From Lateolabrax maculatus (taxonomy: Eukaryota; Chordata; Actinopteri; Acropomatiformes; Lateolabracidae), in NCBI GenBank assembly GCA_031216445.1, contig CM062206.1, forward strand, positions 24,953,501 to 25,017,500: a stretch of 64,000 nt of DNA, in the 5' to 3' direction. The notes beneath the pieces were generated by a model. It worked only from the letters and a program-made list of their open reading frames with translations, ran no database searches and was not told where the DNA came from. The position numbers were made by a program, and so were the translations under genes. Below are positions 1 to 12,881 of this stretch, in pieces (position 1 is the first letter of the stretch; each line of letters begins with the position of its first letter).

Positions 1-1699
1 TTTTGCTGCAAAAAGGGATGACTTTCACACAGATATAGGTTTATATTATTTGCATCATGACACTGCTAAGTAAACATTAGTTTACTATCCCTGTTACTGG
101 TATGCAGGAAAAACCTTCTAATCTGTTTGCTATTGACATGCAGGGCTTAATAATCAGTCAGTATTACTGATTGATTGCTGGAGAAATAGGCGGTACATGA
201 GGATGGGCGGATGGAGAACATAGAGGGGGGTTATTTCCTCTCTCTTCCAGTCTTCTTTAGCACATAACATGGAGAAAGAAAAAGACATGACATGACATGA
301 TGAGGGGAAATAAAAACAGATGTGTGTCATCGTAAAGATTTTTCACAATTACAAATGAAGTGGCCCAAACTTCAGTTCAACAACCAGTGTGTATGTTAAA
401 GGAATTGGAGGTATTTGTGTGGAAGCTAACAGACTGGAGTGGGCCAAAACCAACAAAAAAAAAAAACACATGTTTTGATTATACTGTATATTAGGTATTT
501 TTACTTAACAAATTCCACAAATGGCGCTACACGCATATTAAAATAGATTTAGAAATAGACATTTGTGTATTTGTTTATTATGGTTACGTTTTTTATTCGA
601 GAGAAATAGAACAGACCAAAAAAACAGCACATTTTTATATTTGAAAAGTAAAGGTCATGAAATGACTTATCTTAAACATGGATAAGTGGTGAATTTCTTA
701 CATAAGCAAAATAAAGACTACTACATGTAAAAAAAGACATGTCAGGACAAGAAAAGAGAGCTGACATATACATGGTGTACAGTACATCACATGCCAAATC
801 AGGACTTTTACTTGAATGATTCCAAAACATGGTAGGTTCTGGCAGATTTTATTTTGGCCAACCTGACCAACCTGTTGCAGCTAACATGGTCAACAGCCAC
901 ATGGTTCAGCATCTTCTGGGTCCTGGATCTTCTCAGCCAGGTACCAAGTCTTGCTGAGGCACTCAAGTGTCTTTATACCGCAACTGATGTGGCAGAGACA
1001 GCCATTGTCATAAGGGTTTATGGCGTCATTCTGGTGCCATTAGTTAACCTCATTTGCACCGTTGTTTTACTCATAGCTGTTATCTTAATAGCCTTATCTG
1101 GCTGTACACATATTTATTAGAACAACTTAATGTTGTTCTACCCTCTGATATACCTCAACACGTGCCAGCCCTGAACAGGGCTTTTTCTAACATAACCTGT
1201 AAACACACAAAAATGCTGTTTGTAAGGATACGCTAACTCTTGATATCTTGGAAGAAAGAAGCTTCAGTAGATAGTAAGCGAACTAGCCACGCATGCTAAC
1301 GTTCATTGTTTGCATTAGAGCTGTTTTCTCTGCATTTCTGGCCTACAGATAGCCCACACTGGACTGCTTCACTGACTCCCTGCATACGTCAATGGCATTA
1401 AATTAATGTACTGGTGTGGCTAAATATGACAAAGTTTGGGCCAGAAGCCGCCACGACCTGCCACATCTACCTGGCCACATCACCACACAGTCCAGGGCTG
1501 CTCCGGGGGGCGGTGTGGCCACTCTGGCCTTCCGTACCTTTCCTGTCCTCCTCTGTCTACTAATAACACCTTTCCTCACCTCCCTTACTCTTTGGCTCAC
1601 TCACCAATGCTTCCCAGCAGAGCATTCAGGGATATTGAGCCAAATGTAAAGTACTGTAAACACAACCACCTTATGAATTAAATATGTAAAAGAAACAAA
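1..1699. other. Unique non-coding sequence
   Basis: No gene is supported here. A run of A lies near 453-466. Positions 854-1120 hold an 88-codon hydrophobic frame, but it has no splice signals, no recognisable family and no polyadenylation signal suited to it, so I do not call it a gene. A small perfect inverted repeat sits at 1118-1140 and is listed separately. Confidence 0.6.
1118..1140. repeat. Perfect short inverted repeat, 9-bp arms
   Basis: TAGAACAAC, a 5-nt spacer TTAAT, then GTTGTTCTA: perfect 9-bp arms. This is the smallest of a set of snap-back structures in the window and could be chance at this length. Confidence 0.5.
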
Positions 1700-1935
1700 T
1701 ATTCAGCTTTTATTGGGTTTGCTTGTCTTTTTCTTTATGCAAACTGCGCTGTGGGGCAAAGCCTTGCTGCTGTGGTTCAGGCCCATTAAATTTGATTGTT
1801 GCGGCGGTTACATGACATTTATTAAAATTTTGCCGCTTTGCTCGGCAGCTGCGCATGTTAACTCGGTTATTTTTAGACGCCGGTAATGGCTTATAGATTA
1901 TAGCAGGTTGCAGGGCCGACAACAGAGCCTCATAA
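1700..1935. other. Repeat-poor block with compact mixed composition
   Basis: This block has more CpG and balanced composition than its surroundings, with homeodomain-like cores (for example CATTAAATTTGATTG and TTTATTAAAATTTTG) and CpG-bearing words (GCGGCGG, GACGCCGG). It contains no simple repeat and no element I recognise. That texture resembles vertebrate conserved non-coding elements, but conservation cannot be seen from one sequence, so this is inference only. Frames on both strands lack exon boundaries. Confidence 0.25.
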
Positions 1936-2989
1936 TAAGGACTTAATGAAATATGAGCCTTCAGACTTATTCTTGTTTAAAAGATGAGAACTCTCTCTCA
2001 TTCTGTCCATGTATGTGTGTGCGTGGTTCTGCCCTGCCTTTTCATTCCTCCCTTCCTCTCCTCAGCCTGTGCATAAGAGGCTGTTTATCAAACCAACCGC
2101 CTGGAAAAAACATGAAGAAGTAAAAAAAATAATAATAAGAGAAAGAAAGAAAGATGGATTACACTGTACAAGCAGAAAAAGTTTCCCTCCCATGAGTTCA
2201 TTATTCTTCTGAATCCCTCTAATGGAACAAGCTGAATCCTCTAAACAGCTGTAGTAATAATGCAGATGGATGGTTTGTATGCTGGGGCACACACACACCA
2301 AGCACATTTCCTGAACTCTAAAATGTATCTGCTTTAGTTTGGCCATGTGCTTAAACTGGTGGAATTAATTAAACGCTGACATATGAACGCACATGCAGGT
2401 CTTAGTTTAGTACAAAGACAAAGCTGGAATCACTTTTGATGCATGACATGAGCTGCAAAACCTGGGACCAGCAACTGAGTTACTTATGAGTCCATATAAC
2501 TTGTGACTCGTTCACTTGCTCTGTGGTGCAGTGCTGCCTGCAGTGTGCTATATATTATACTAATGTTGATTTACAGCTTTATTCCCACGCAGCACTATCA
2601 ACCATTAGCCATTAAAGCAGTCTGTCCCTTTACAACAACAGTATTTTGGAGAACCCATCCTGCTGTTTGTGTTCAAGTTGCAAAGTGGAAGCTTGTTAGC
2701 CTAGCTTACTGGCATTAGCAGTGACTCCCATTAGAGGTCATTTTTTGTTCATGTTAACGGTGTTTGTTCCAGGGCTCTGGATGTGCTGATGGATAATGAC
2801 CAGATTGTCAAACCCGCAGCGATAATGTCTTCAGTGTTCTGTACATTGCTACGTGATTCAAATCACAGCACATATATATATATATTCATTGTCATTGTTG
2901 TTGTGTTATGTTCATATATATATACTTTGTATATATATATATTTATTTGTACATAGTAGTTAAATGTTTAACTACCTGTTTGTTTACTA
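1936..2989. other. Non-coding sequence with short (TA)n tracts
   Basis: No gene seen. Short TA runs occur at about 2873-2885, 2914-2922 and 2930-2941. A pyrimidine tract ending in CAG at about 2040-2065 looks like a 3' splice site, but no 5' splice site follows the putative exon, so it is not called. Confidence 0.5.
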
Positions 2990-3127
2990 ATGTTTACCTT
3001 TGCTGTCCTTGTTTTTTGTTTATTTGCCTATTTCTGTGTATGTATGTTGACAGCAACGGAAAAACCAGAGTCAAATTCCTTGTATGTGTACGCATTCATG
3101 GCCAATAAAGCTGATTCTGATTCCGAT
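2990..3127 (+). mobile_element. 3' tail of a non-LTR retrotransposon
   Basis: The segment ends in GGCCAATAAAGCTGATTCTG followed by a degenerate GATTC repeat. The AATAAA at 3105-3110 next to a short tandem tail is the usual 3' end of a truncated teleost LINE or a SINE using its tail. No reverse transcriptase coding remains, so only the 3' UTR is present. The 5' limit is approximate. Family assignment comes from recall of similar fish repeats. Confidence 0.55.
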
Positions 3128-6100
3128 TTATGATAATAAAAAATTTCTGCTTGTCCTTGAGAACAGTCTTTATCCACAGCTGAACTGTTCCAATTCTTGA
3201 TGCCCACCTTTAGACAGATGGAAGATTTAGGCATGCTCACGCAGATAAAGTTTCTGCATCTGCTGTAAATTGTATTTTAGGGCGACTTTACAAGTTACAC
3301 AAGTGATCTAAAAAAATCCTTTCCATGTCATCAGTGTGTTTGTGTGTGAACCGCACACTTCCGGAAGGTTCCTCTCACTGCTCTCTCTCTCTACCCATTT
3401 CTCCCCATTTGCCAGCTCGCCCTCTCTCCCTTCCTAATTAACCACTGAGCTCACGGAGGCAATTTGATCTCCCTCGTTAACAAGGCCTCATTAGGGCCCC
3501 ACACTTTATTTTCTTAATGAACTGATCAAGTTAAATGAAATGGAAAGTCAGGACTGGGAGTTTAAACACAACTGCACACTCTCCTGGAGTGGAGAGTCAC
3601 AGTTGGCCTGTGCTGAGGGCGCCCACTCAGCACAAAGTCATCTTAATGTCTTTTTAACAACATTTGGAGACATTGAGAAGTCTGCCCAAATCTGATTTAA
3701 GATGTTATATTTAGCTGCTGTTGATTGATTGGCTTATTTATTAATTTATTGCTAAATACAATACAATACAAGTGAAAACGGATGATTTATTTAAGTATTT
3801 TAAAAATAATGCAATTTATTTATTTTACAATCTGCACAAATAGATAATAAGAAGAGAATGAATAATGAATAATCATAAATATAATATAATGAATACATAA
3901 GCATACAGTACATTAATACATAACAAAATATATGAAATAAAAATAACAAAACTGCCTAATGGTGTATCAGTGGGAATAATGTAATGTACAATATTGCAGT
4001 AATATATTACATCATGCAAATCTGGAAGTTCTATATGGTGTGTCCCTTACATGGGCAAAGACGTCACGAGTATAGCTCCAACCTAACAGAGAAATGGCTT
4101 TGCTTCACCTAAATGAGAACTGCTTTAAACTCATGAAAACCTGATCCCAATCTCAGGCGGAGTCAGATAAAGCTGTACTCGAATAACATAGGCAATACAA
4201 GAACCATTTGATGGGACACTGTGAAGTTTATGTAAATGCTGATTTATAAAACAAAGATAAAATACATTTCTCCCTTTCAAATGATTTGATACATATCTGG
4301 ATGGGATCATTACCAACATTTGGAGTGCACCCACTTTCAGTTTGTACTGGCTACCACGTTCCAAGTTGGTGACCCATTTATTCAGATTAAAGTTGTGTGG
4401 GTGTGTACGAGGCAGCAGGGAAAAGGACCGAAATGCAGGTAACACACAGGAACAGCTCTGTGATTTATTGGTGAAATGAAGATACATAAGCTCACAAGCA
4501 AAGGCACCAAGTCCCAACAGAAATAGCCGAGAATCTGCCCGTAGTAACAGAAAGTAGCTCACCAGGCTTCTTCAGGCTGTCACATTTTTGGAAGCCTGGA
4601 CTCCAGAGTCCTTCGCTGGCTGAACCAACTTGACTTCCTGCTTGCTCAGGATGACAAAGAGTCGTTTTGGGATATTTGTGACACCTTCTTCCTTTTATAA
4701 AATCTGATAATAACTGCACGTGTTTCTTGGCCTGTTGGACCTGTTCTTAGCAAAGCTGCTGTGCTGCTCAAAACCTAAGCAGTTACTCTTTTGTGTCAGT
4801 GCTATCACAGCTGACTGAATCAAGGGTCAGAGCTACAAAAAGAAAACCCAAGTTGTAATAAACAGCAGCTTTCCTTTAATAGCTAGCTGACCAGCTGCAT
4901 GTGCATGAGTAAACCTTTAAAACTATAGACCTGCACAAGATACATGTTTGACATCAATAATATACAAGACTGCAGGTAACAAGACAAAGGAAATTCAAAT
5001 TGGACATACCTGCACTCATAGCACTCAGCCATGTTGAAAATATATTCAGAGAGTCACACATAAGCAAGCAATGCACTCGTTTGACTGAGAGTCAGAATTT
5101 AGTGAAATTGTTATCAGTAAATGTGTAGGTGATAATTACAACAAAAATCAAACATAAACAACAAACAAACATTTTCTGAATCTCTTTCTCAAACTTTCCC
5201 CATATCGTTACCTCATAGAGCTTCTCATAGAAAATGGCAGTGCAGTAGGCAGAGGGTTCAGGCAAATGCCATTAAAAGAGACTAAATCGGTCCTCAGCAA
5301 ACCCCGCAGGTAGCAGGAAGTGTCGAACTAAAAGGCCTCGGGTAGTTCTCGCACAGTCTGTACAGTATGTGTGAAGAGAGCAAGGTGTGTCTTTTTATAA
5401 TGAACAAGGGATCAACTTCACTCAACCTTCCAATTAACCACCACATTTTTATAGATTTTTACCAGAGGGTTAGACTGAAAAAGACAAGTTTTCACAAAGG
5501 CAGAATTCAGAGGTGTTGTCTCTCCCAGTCTTCAGCGCTGTGTGTACTGATGCTTGTTTGGAAAGGTAACAAAATTATTGTAGCACAGATTTACACAATA
5601 TGAAAATGTGACAGCAAGCACTGTGGAGCTGAATGGATCAGAAAATAAACAATTTTTTTTTTTTGCTCCTGTCTTTTTTTTCATGTAAAATACAAATTTT
5701 CACTCCAGTTGAAACATTTTCAACTCCAGTGGAGGTCCTCACATCACTTCATGGTGTTCAATGTGCTTTGGTTTGATTCTATCTGCAACCTTTAAATGAC
5801 CCTTTTTTTGCATTCATGCTGCCTTCAAATGTCACTTTTCCTCTAGTAAAGCAACTGAGCTCAATATTCACCACATTTACACCACAAAGTTGTGGTGTGT
5901 GTTAAATATTGCTACCACGCTATCATGAGGCTGGTGGGAGTGTCATTAGTTTTGTAGGTAAAACCAAAGTGATGGCCCTTGAACAAAAGTAAACCTGGAT
6001 AAGCAGAAGAAAGGTGAGATTTAGTGTTTTCAAACAGTACTTTGTGTGTGCGATAGAGAGCTGAATCATGGAACATAGAAAGAGAGGAAACAACCAGTTA

Positions 6101-9100
6101 GACCTCTGCTCAGGTTTAAAGTTGGGTCACCAAACTTTATGAACCAGTTACAATAAGAAATGAGTGACTTCTCCTACTCTAAACATCGCAAGCAGTAAAA
6201 CTAATAGGATGGTCAGACAGGTGTCAGTCAAGCAGTTTGAACATGCTCACACAGTCCTCAGGCAAGGTCTAATTAGGCAAAATAAGAGAAACCATATAGT
6301 AAGACTTCTAATATTTTCTAATATATAAAGGTGTTAAATAAATAAACAGTGACAAAATGTAAGTATTGCATTATTACTTAGTGTAGAGTATTTGTGTGTG
6401 TGTGTACATAATTAGGTCCTTGATTACATCAACTCTATCCAGATCATAGATACAATGAGGTCAGAGGTTCCAAAAACAAACCCTGATACTTTAGGTAAGA
6501 GAATGTTGTATTTGCATCTTTTCTAAAACAAGCCCTGTCCTGCCTCACCTATGATTGAAGTTTAATTCTAGCTCTTTTTAAAGAAAATATTAACTGTATA
6601 TTTTTACCCAGAAAACATGCAGGACAAAGCAATGCCTGCAGTTTTCCTCTTAACAAACGATAAGGGTGGGAAGGCTGTATGTAGCGAGGTAAAAGCCCAT
6701 GCACTGGTTTAGTGGTGAAGATAAAATCAGTGTCAGGTCTGAACATCCAGTGTAGCTGAATAGGGCTCATGTGGTGTGTTTACAGCCATGGAAACATTCG
6801 TCTCCAGTCAGAGCCACAGTTATGATAAATGATGAATGGAAAACCACGGACTTTAACTCACAGAAGAACTCCCCCAGTCGGGATCTGAAGCAGCTCTGTT
6901 AGACCTGCAAGAGTGAGAGCGGGTCAGTAGCTTGCACAGTGATTGGTCAAGCCTTCACCAGTCTGCTTTCATACTGAGCGTCTCATATTTCCTCTCTCTG
7001 ATTACGTGTATTAGGACAATTGTTTTTACAAAGACAAGTAAATACATCTACCAGCATGTGTGTGATTATCTGGCCCAGCAGTGAATCCTTACTCTGCTCT
7101 TTGGGGGAACTGTTATTATTTTCTCCAATGCACAACTCAGGACGCCCCTTCCCAGAAAATCGAAGTGTCTTTCTCCTCTAAACGAGAGGCTTTGAGGATT
7201 GCCAGTGATTCTTTGCCCGTCTTACTTGTTCTTCTTCCTACTTTTCCTCCTCCTCTTGCTCATCACCATCTTCATCTCACGGGGGATGAGGGGGTCCTGG
7301 GACTATTTTAGAGGTTTTTCTGGCCAATAGAGCAAAAGAGCTTTCAACCAGGGAATGGAGTGTGATGTATCTGCCCACTTGCCTCTTTCTCTTTTTTTTC
7401 TCCATCCCCTGAAGGAAAGTGATTTAGGGTGTGATCAAACGTACAGATTGTTTTCTTCTGCAATTTTGTGTCCAGACAAGCTCTTACATCCCACTTCGTC
7501 ACTGTGTATGTGCAGTCTCAGTGCACATACACTGTCACAGCATGTCTTTCACTGTGAGCACCTTGCTGACACTGAGCTTACAGATTTTTATATATATATA
7601 TATATTTATACATTTAATACAATACACACACTCAGTGTATCCTGCTTCAACACTACTACTACTCCTGCTTTCTGTTGTAATGTAAATATTCAAGCTGACA
7701 GCGTGTGTCTTTGTGACTGTATTAACAATTCTCAACAATTCACAATTAACGGTTCTCTGGCTACTCTGCCCACCTCTGTGTATCAGAAGTTGCATCATTC
7801 TCTTCACCTTGCCTGCCCCATTCTCTTTCTCCATCACACCTTTCTCTGATACAAGGACAGACTCCTCTACAGGCATAAAGCATGCAGGAGTGAAATTGTG
7901 AAATCTTGTGCAGTATATTACAAGCATTAATTGTAGCCTATTTCAACATATAATAGAACAAGACTACTTGATGTTAAGGTCTTTCATGTGCTTGACATGT
8001 GTTGCTGTGTTTTCGAACCACGTCAAAAGGCTAAAATGTTGTTGTTGCTAAATGTTATACCGGTTCTGACTGGAGTCACAGCCTCCTCCTCCCTGATGTC
8101 TCTGCCAGAATTCTGGGCTGGATCTACATCTGGCTCACTTTTGTTTCTAAAAATCGTTTTTTAGGTATATGCAAGTCTATATTTAATTAAACCACTACCA
8201 CTACTTCTCCCCACTACAACATTCCTTGTGGTGTGGTGACATTGGTGTTTACAAATAAACTACATTTCTCATGGTAGAGGACTGATATTTGGTTTGAAGG
8301 GAGCTGAGCACAGATGCTGAGTCACTTTTTTCACTTGGTCTAATCAGCTAGATGTTCAGAGACATCGCCACCCATGATAAACACACCAATCTAGAGGAAT
8401 TTAGGGAGAAAGGTAAAAATGGAAGAACGCTCAGGAAAAGTGAAAGGGGATGGATCCCTCCTCTAGGACGGACTGACATGCAGCAGATGTCACACGTACA
8501 GAGTACACCAACATAGTGATATAACAGTATAGCCAATATAGTTGCAGGATGACAAAATTATAGATAGTAAATTTATGTGAACCTTCAGCCCAGAGCTAGA
8601 AGAATACATCCTCAAGATTATGAATAAACCACTCAAAACATGCTTTATGTTAAATAATCTCCACCTTTATGTCTTCTTTTACTTTTTGCTGAATCAGAAA
8701 CTTGGAGGCACTTGAAAAAAGTGCTTCAGATTGCACTAAACACAATGTCTATGTTCTCTCCTTGGCCTGCATCATCTTCTCCATCACATTTTCCCTCTTT
8801 ACTCCCCTTTACTCTGTCTCTGTCTGCCATGTATTTGTTCCCTGCTCTCCACTCCTCTGTGTGGCTTTGATGTTGTTGCATCACTCTTTGTAGACACTGC
8901 ATTAGTTATAACTCTGCCTCTGTCTCTGCTGCTGACGCTTTTTGCTGATGCTTGGCTGATGTCACTCCAGTGGCCGTCCTTTAATGCAGAGAGCTGCTTG
9001 CTGCTGGATAAAGGCTTCAGAGGACGTAGCTACTTGGACACACACACAGACACTGGCCAAACAAAATGCAGCCAACCACCACTGTTGCTGCAAAGGTTAC

Positions 9101-9158
9101 TTTCAATGTCAATCCGTGTTTGGCTTTTATTCCCCAGGAAAGTCCTGAAATTATATGT
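3128..9158. other. Long non-coding interval
   Basis: No gene supported over about 6 kb. 3390-3560 is a repeat-poor block with TAAT-rich words (CTAATTAACC, TCTTAATGAAC) and CpG. 3700-4020 is very AT-rich with ATAATGAATA-type words. 5649-5663 and nearby are poly(T) runs. 5928-5990 is a weak relic of a dispersed fish repeat (GTCATTAGTTTTGTAGGT). 7589-7605 is a short (TA)n. Frames of 130-164 codons at 4131-4562, 7355-7849 and 7535-7927 overlap simple or pyrimidine-rich sequence and look like chance. Confidence 0.55.
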
Positions 9159-10276
9159 TTAAAGGAATAGTTCAACATTTAGGGAAAGGCGCTCCTTTGC
9201 TTTCTTTCTGAGAGTGAAATGAAAAGATCAGTACCGCTGTCAGGAGCCAGGCTGTGGTTAGCCTAGCTTGGCATAAAGACTGGAAGCAGGGGGAAACAAC
9301 TAGCCTGGCTCTGTCCAAAGCCAAAAATACACCTACCAACACCTCTAAATAAATAAATAAAACAGCTTTACCCAAAGTTGGTTTTGTTTTAATTAAGGTC
9401 CCTCACCTCCAGTTCCCTCTGTAGGCTCTACAATCCTACTCACCTCTCCATCTTAGAGTTCAGAGTTTTGACCTTTTAAAACTCTGAGCTTTTTTCTTCC
9501 TTTTTTTGGCCTTTTTGGCACGAATTGCTGCTGCATACAAACAGTGCAAGCGGCTGGTTGGAGTCCATGTTTGTTTTGGAACAAGAACACACGACAGTTG
9601 GCAAATTTTCAGGTTGGTCACGCTCCAGAGCTCCAGTGGTTACCGACCAGTAGCTCAGTGTGTTGCTGATGTATTTACTCAGTCGAATCTGTGCAAGCAG
9701 GTAGAAACAATCTTTATGTGTGATTTGTTCAGTCTTTGTAGGTTTAAGCTAGTCTTCAAGTTTGTCTCAAGCTCAAAGCTGACTAATTAACATGTGTCAT
9801 TTATTTAATATTTGCACAAACAGAGATCATTGTAGCGTTAGGAGTAGAAACTATTTCTTGGTGAACAGCAGCCTGCCACAATGATTGGCAACGCTGTTCC
9901 TGTACAGAAACCAAAACCTGTGCTCACAGACTGTATCTGGAAATGCATGCTGTAGCTGGAGATTCTGCACAGGTGGATGATAAACTGTTGTTTGTCAAGA
10001 AGTATTTACAAGATGTAACTCTTTTATATTTCAGATTAAACAAACCATGTTAAATAGTAAGCTTTAGAAGTGTTGGTAAGTTTGTTTTTGAACTTAAGAC
10101 AGAGCCATGGTACTGTTTCCCCCCTGCTTCCAGTCTTTATGCTAAGCTAAGCTAACCAGATCCTGACTCCAGCTCAGACATGAGAGTGATATCATGAGTG
10201 ATATCCATGTTCTCATCACGCTCACAGAAAGAAAGCAAATAAGCTTATTTCACAAAGGGTTGAACTATTCCTTTAA
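9159..10276. mobile_element. Non-autonomous DNA transposon with long imperfect inverted ends
   Basis: The left end (from 9159) and the reverse complement of the right end (to 10276) match over roughly 160 bp. Both start TTAAAGGAATAGTTCAAC and share TTGCTTTCTTTCTG, GCATAAAGACTGGAAGCAGG, GGGAAACA and GGCTCTGTC in the same order. TTAA lies at both outer edges, fitting a TTAA target-site family (piggyBac- or Kolobok-like). The interior of about 750 bp has no transposase-like frame, so the copy is non-autonomous. This foldback family is common in teleosts. A partial copy lies at 62787 and a possible fragment at 47481. Confidence 0.75.
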
Positions 10277-10860
10277 CGTCTAGTAGCCTAATAGCGACTA
10301 TGGCAAAATCGCTACAGAATCTCAAATCTCAAATTTTTTTTAATGTAATGTATATATATATAGGATGATACGGGCTCTATGAAGACAAGTGTGGTTAACT
10401 ATCCAAGGCAATAAACATTGCAAAACAATTAACAATAAATCATAGATATCTCAAATATATCAAAAATAGCTGTAAGTTACAAGAAAGGAAACACTGAAAT
10501 ATTGTACATGACGTATTTCACTAGAAATATGCACTGATATGCATCATATTGTTCTGTTAACATACACTGACATACAAGAAGCAATGCAATTACCTTAATT
10601 CTTAAAATCTTAATTTACCAAAGTCTAAATATTAACCTAATAATATTTATTTATGCTTTATTTTCATGTTCTTGGTACATAGACGTGAAGATTGATTTGT
10701 CATAATCACTAACAAATCTCACATTTAGGCTTATTCTTATGCACAAGGAATTGGAATTTGTTAAATACGCAACTTAATTAGTCAGAATACCAGAAAACAG
10801 CACAGAACAGTCCACTGTAATATAGATGTGCTCTCTAACTACTGTCTATGCCTGAAAATG
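10277..10860. other. AT-rich non-coding interval
   Basis: AT-rich sequence with a short (TA)n near 10352-10362 and nothing else that I recognise. No coding frame of note. Confidence 0.5.
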
Positions 10861-10869
10861 GCCCCAAAT

Positions 10870-11346
10870 TAGCCTGGCATAGCCAGACTAATTAGCAAAT
10901 GCATATTAGTCTGGAGCCTTTCAGTTCATTTTTGATTTCCAAGGGGCGTTATCAACAGGTGGAGACAACCAATCAGAGCAACGAAAAACACTGTTCTGTC
11001 GGATAGTATGTCCTGTCAGAAGTTCGGCAAACACATATTTCTTATCAACATCAAGTTTAAGTGCAGTTGTTTGTTCTTGTTTTAGAGAAAATTTACCGTC
11101 CAATCTGTTTAATACTGCTGCTGTAGCCGGGAACACAGCAGCACCATTCTGGATATTTACAAAGATACCTGAATGGCGCTCCTTTCTGTCAGTCATTGTA
11201 TTAAACCCGCCTCATATTAGATAAATGCTTGTGATTGGTTCGCCCGACACAATGGCAGGGAAATCAGTTTAAATGGGAGAGGGGCCAGACGTATCTGCAG
11301 GAGATAACGAAACATGAGCTCACAGATTCGTCGAGTTCCCAGGCTA
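10870..11346. mobile_element. Non-autonomous DNA transposon, copy 1 (9-bp target duplication)
   Basis: The element starts TAGCCTGG and ends CCAGGCTA, an 8-bp perfect terminal inverted repeat. It is flanked by identical 9-mers GCCCCAAAT (10861-10869 and 11347-11355), a clean target-site duplication. A second copy at 13215-13659 shares long blocks in the same orientation, such as TTTTTGATTTCCAAGGGGCG and GGGAGAGGGGCCAGACGTAT. No transposase coding is present. A 9-bp duplication suggests a Mutator-like or other 8-9-bp-duplicating superfamily, but the superfamily is not proven. Confidence 0.8.
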
Positions 11347-11440
11347 GCCCCAAATATCCATGAAGAACAGTGAGGATTGTGCCTGACCTCAAAGCTAATG
11401 AGGCTCTACAGGTAAAAAGATACTTTTGTTGGCATCATAG

Positions 11441-12327
11441 GACCAGTTGTTGGCATGGTTGACTGCAGCTAAATGGTTTACAAATGCTTGTGCCCACTCT
11501 GGATTCTGGCAGATGCCTCCAGCAGAGGAAAAAAAACACAAGGAGCTCAGTTCATTCATCTCCCTCTGCAGGCGCTGCTGCCTCAACATCTTGCCATTTG
11601 GCATGGACTCAAGACCAGAGTACCTCGACAGATGCCTGTCTCAGCTGCTGCATACATTCTGTTGGTGTAATAATCATGAAAATGATATTCCTGTGCATGT
11701 GGAGGGAGAGGGCGCAGCGTGAATAACCACTCGCAGCAGTTTTGTTGCGGCTCCAGGAAGCTAGCCAGATGCTAAGTGAAAAGTGGATGCTCGCCAATGC
11801 AAACCACAGGCCAAAACCAGAGGATCAGCTGACACATGAGCAGCCCTCACACAAAGACCAGTCCACAGAAAATAACACCCTGCTGCCCACAGCCCATCGG
11901 AAACTGAGCAATGACGCACAAGTAGAGAGGGAGTCACTGGCACAGCTGTGGATTAATCAGGGGTTCAGCTCATTACTGACTGGACTTCAGTTTTCCACTG
12001 AGAGCTGCTACAAATTAAAAGTGGCCCTGTTACAGCCCTCCTGGATGTCCCAGTTTGTGTCTAAGTTTGCCTTCGGCCTCCCTACAAGACTGCAGTCTCC
12101 TCATCATAAAGGCAGTCCATGCACTGGCAGAGGCGCTGCTGGAAAGTGAAGCTGCATGAGGCATTCATCAACGCTGTAAGAGACAAGCTGCTGGCTACTC
12201 AGGCTGAATTACAATACTTAGCATAGGAGTAACTACAGTCAGACCTTATTTGCAGTCAGCTAATAGACAGAACAAGCGGCTCCAGTTGGAGGAGATGCTG
12301 CAGAGCCTGCTCGGTTCACCAGAGTGA
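11441..12327 (+). pseudogene. Decayed coding-like stretch, unidentified protein
   Basis: I do not recognise the protein. Successive plus-strand frames give coding-looking peptide in series. 11441-11719 reads DQLLAWLTAAKWFTNACAHS and later SRPEYLDRCLSQLLHTF before a TGA. A shifted frame covers 11730-12147 with LAQLWINQGFSSLLTG and LQPSWMSQFVSKFAFGL. Another shift gives IKAVHALAEALLE (about 12098-12140), then VKLHEAFINAVRDKLLATQA (about 12147-12210), and finally KRLQLEEMLQSLLGSPE ending in a stop at 12325. Three to four frameshifts plus stops, with no matching intron boundaries, suggest a pseudogene rather than a working gene. The helical Leu/Ala/Gln-rich style recalls an alpha-helical or coiled-coil protein. 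It lies between two transposon copies. The possible exon at 14164-14243 could belong to the same ancestral gene. That link is speculative. Confidence 0.4.
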
Positions 12328-12881
12328 GCTGCACATTGTGGGAGCACAGAGAAGGTGACGTGTACATGAGGGACATTAGACAAAGCAATGAGTTTAGAGC
12401 AGTGTTCATTTCCTCAGTAAAAACTGTGACTGAAAGTATTTGTTGACAACAATTTTTCAAAACCAAAACAAGACAAAAAATAAATAAAGTAACATTTTGA
12501 AACAATAACTATGATGAAATGTTTTTTCATCGACTGAAAACCAAATAATAATGGAAGAATGATCTCATAACTGTTTTAATGACAAGCTTCAGTGGAAATT
12601 ATTAATGAGAGCTCTGATAATATTATGGCCACAAATTCATTGAATCACTCAACATGGTCTCAAACAGTAGATTAAAAAATGATTATTTTAATCCCATGTG
12701 AAGATGAATGATAATGTATGATTCAATGACCTGCATGCATCTGCAGAATCACACACTGTAGCCTAAAGTTGGTGAATGTGTTAGTAAACAGACATCCAGC
12801 ACAGAGCAACATGATTATACATTTGGAGTTGTGTTTATGTCCACCTGACAAATGGAAGTCCAATATTCACTCTCCTTTGTG
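12328..12881. other. Non-coding sequence
   Basis: AT-rich, no gene or recognised repeat seen. Confidence 0.5.

Noticed and set aside
854..1120. 88-codon hydrophobic open frame resembling a membrane protein
   Set aside because: No family resemblance, no splice or promoter context; T-rich DNA readily gives hydrophobic frames.
7355..7849. 164-codon open frame
   Set aside because: Runs through a (TA)n tract and pyrimidine-rich sequence, with competing frames on both strands; no recognisable domain.
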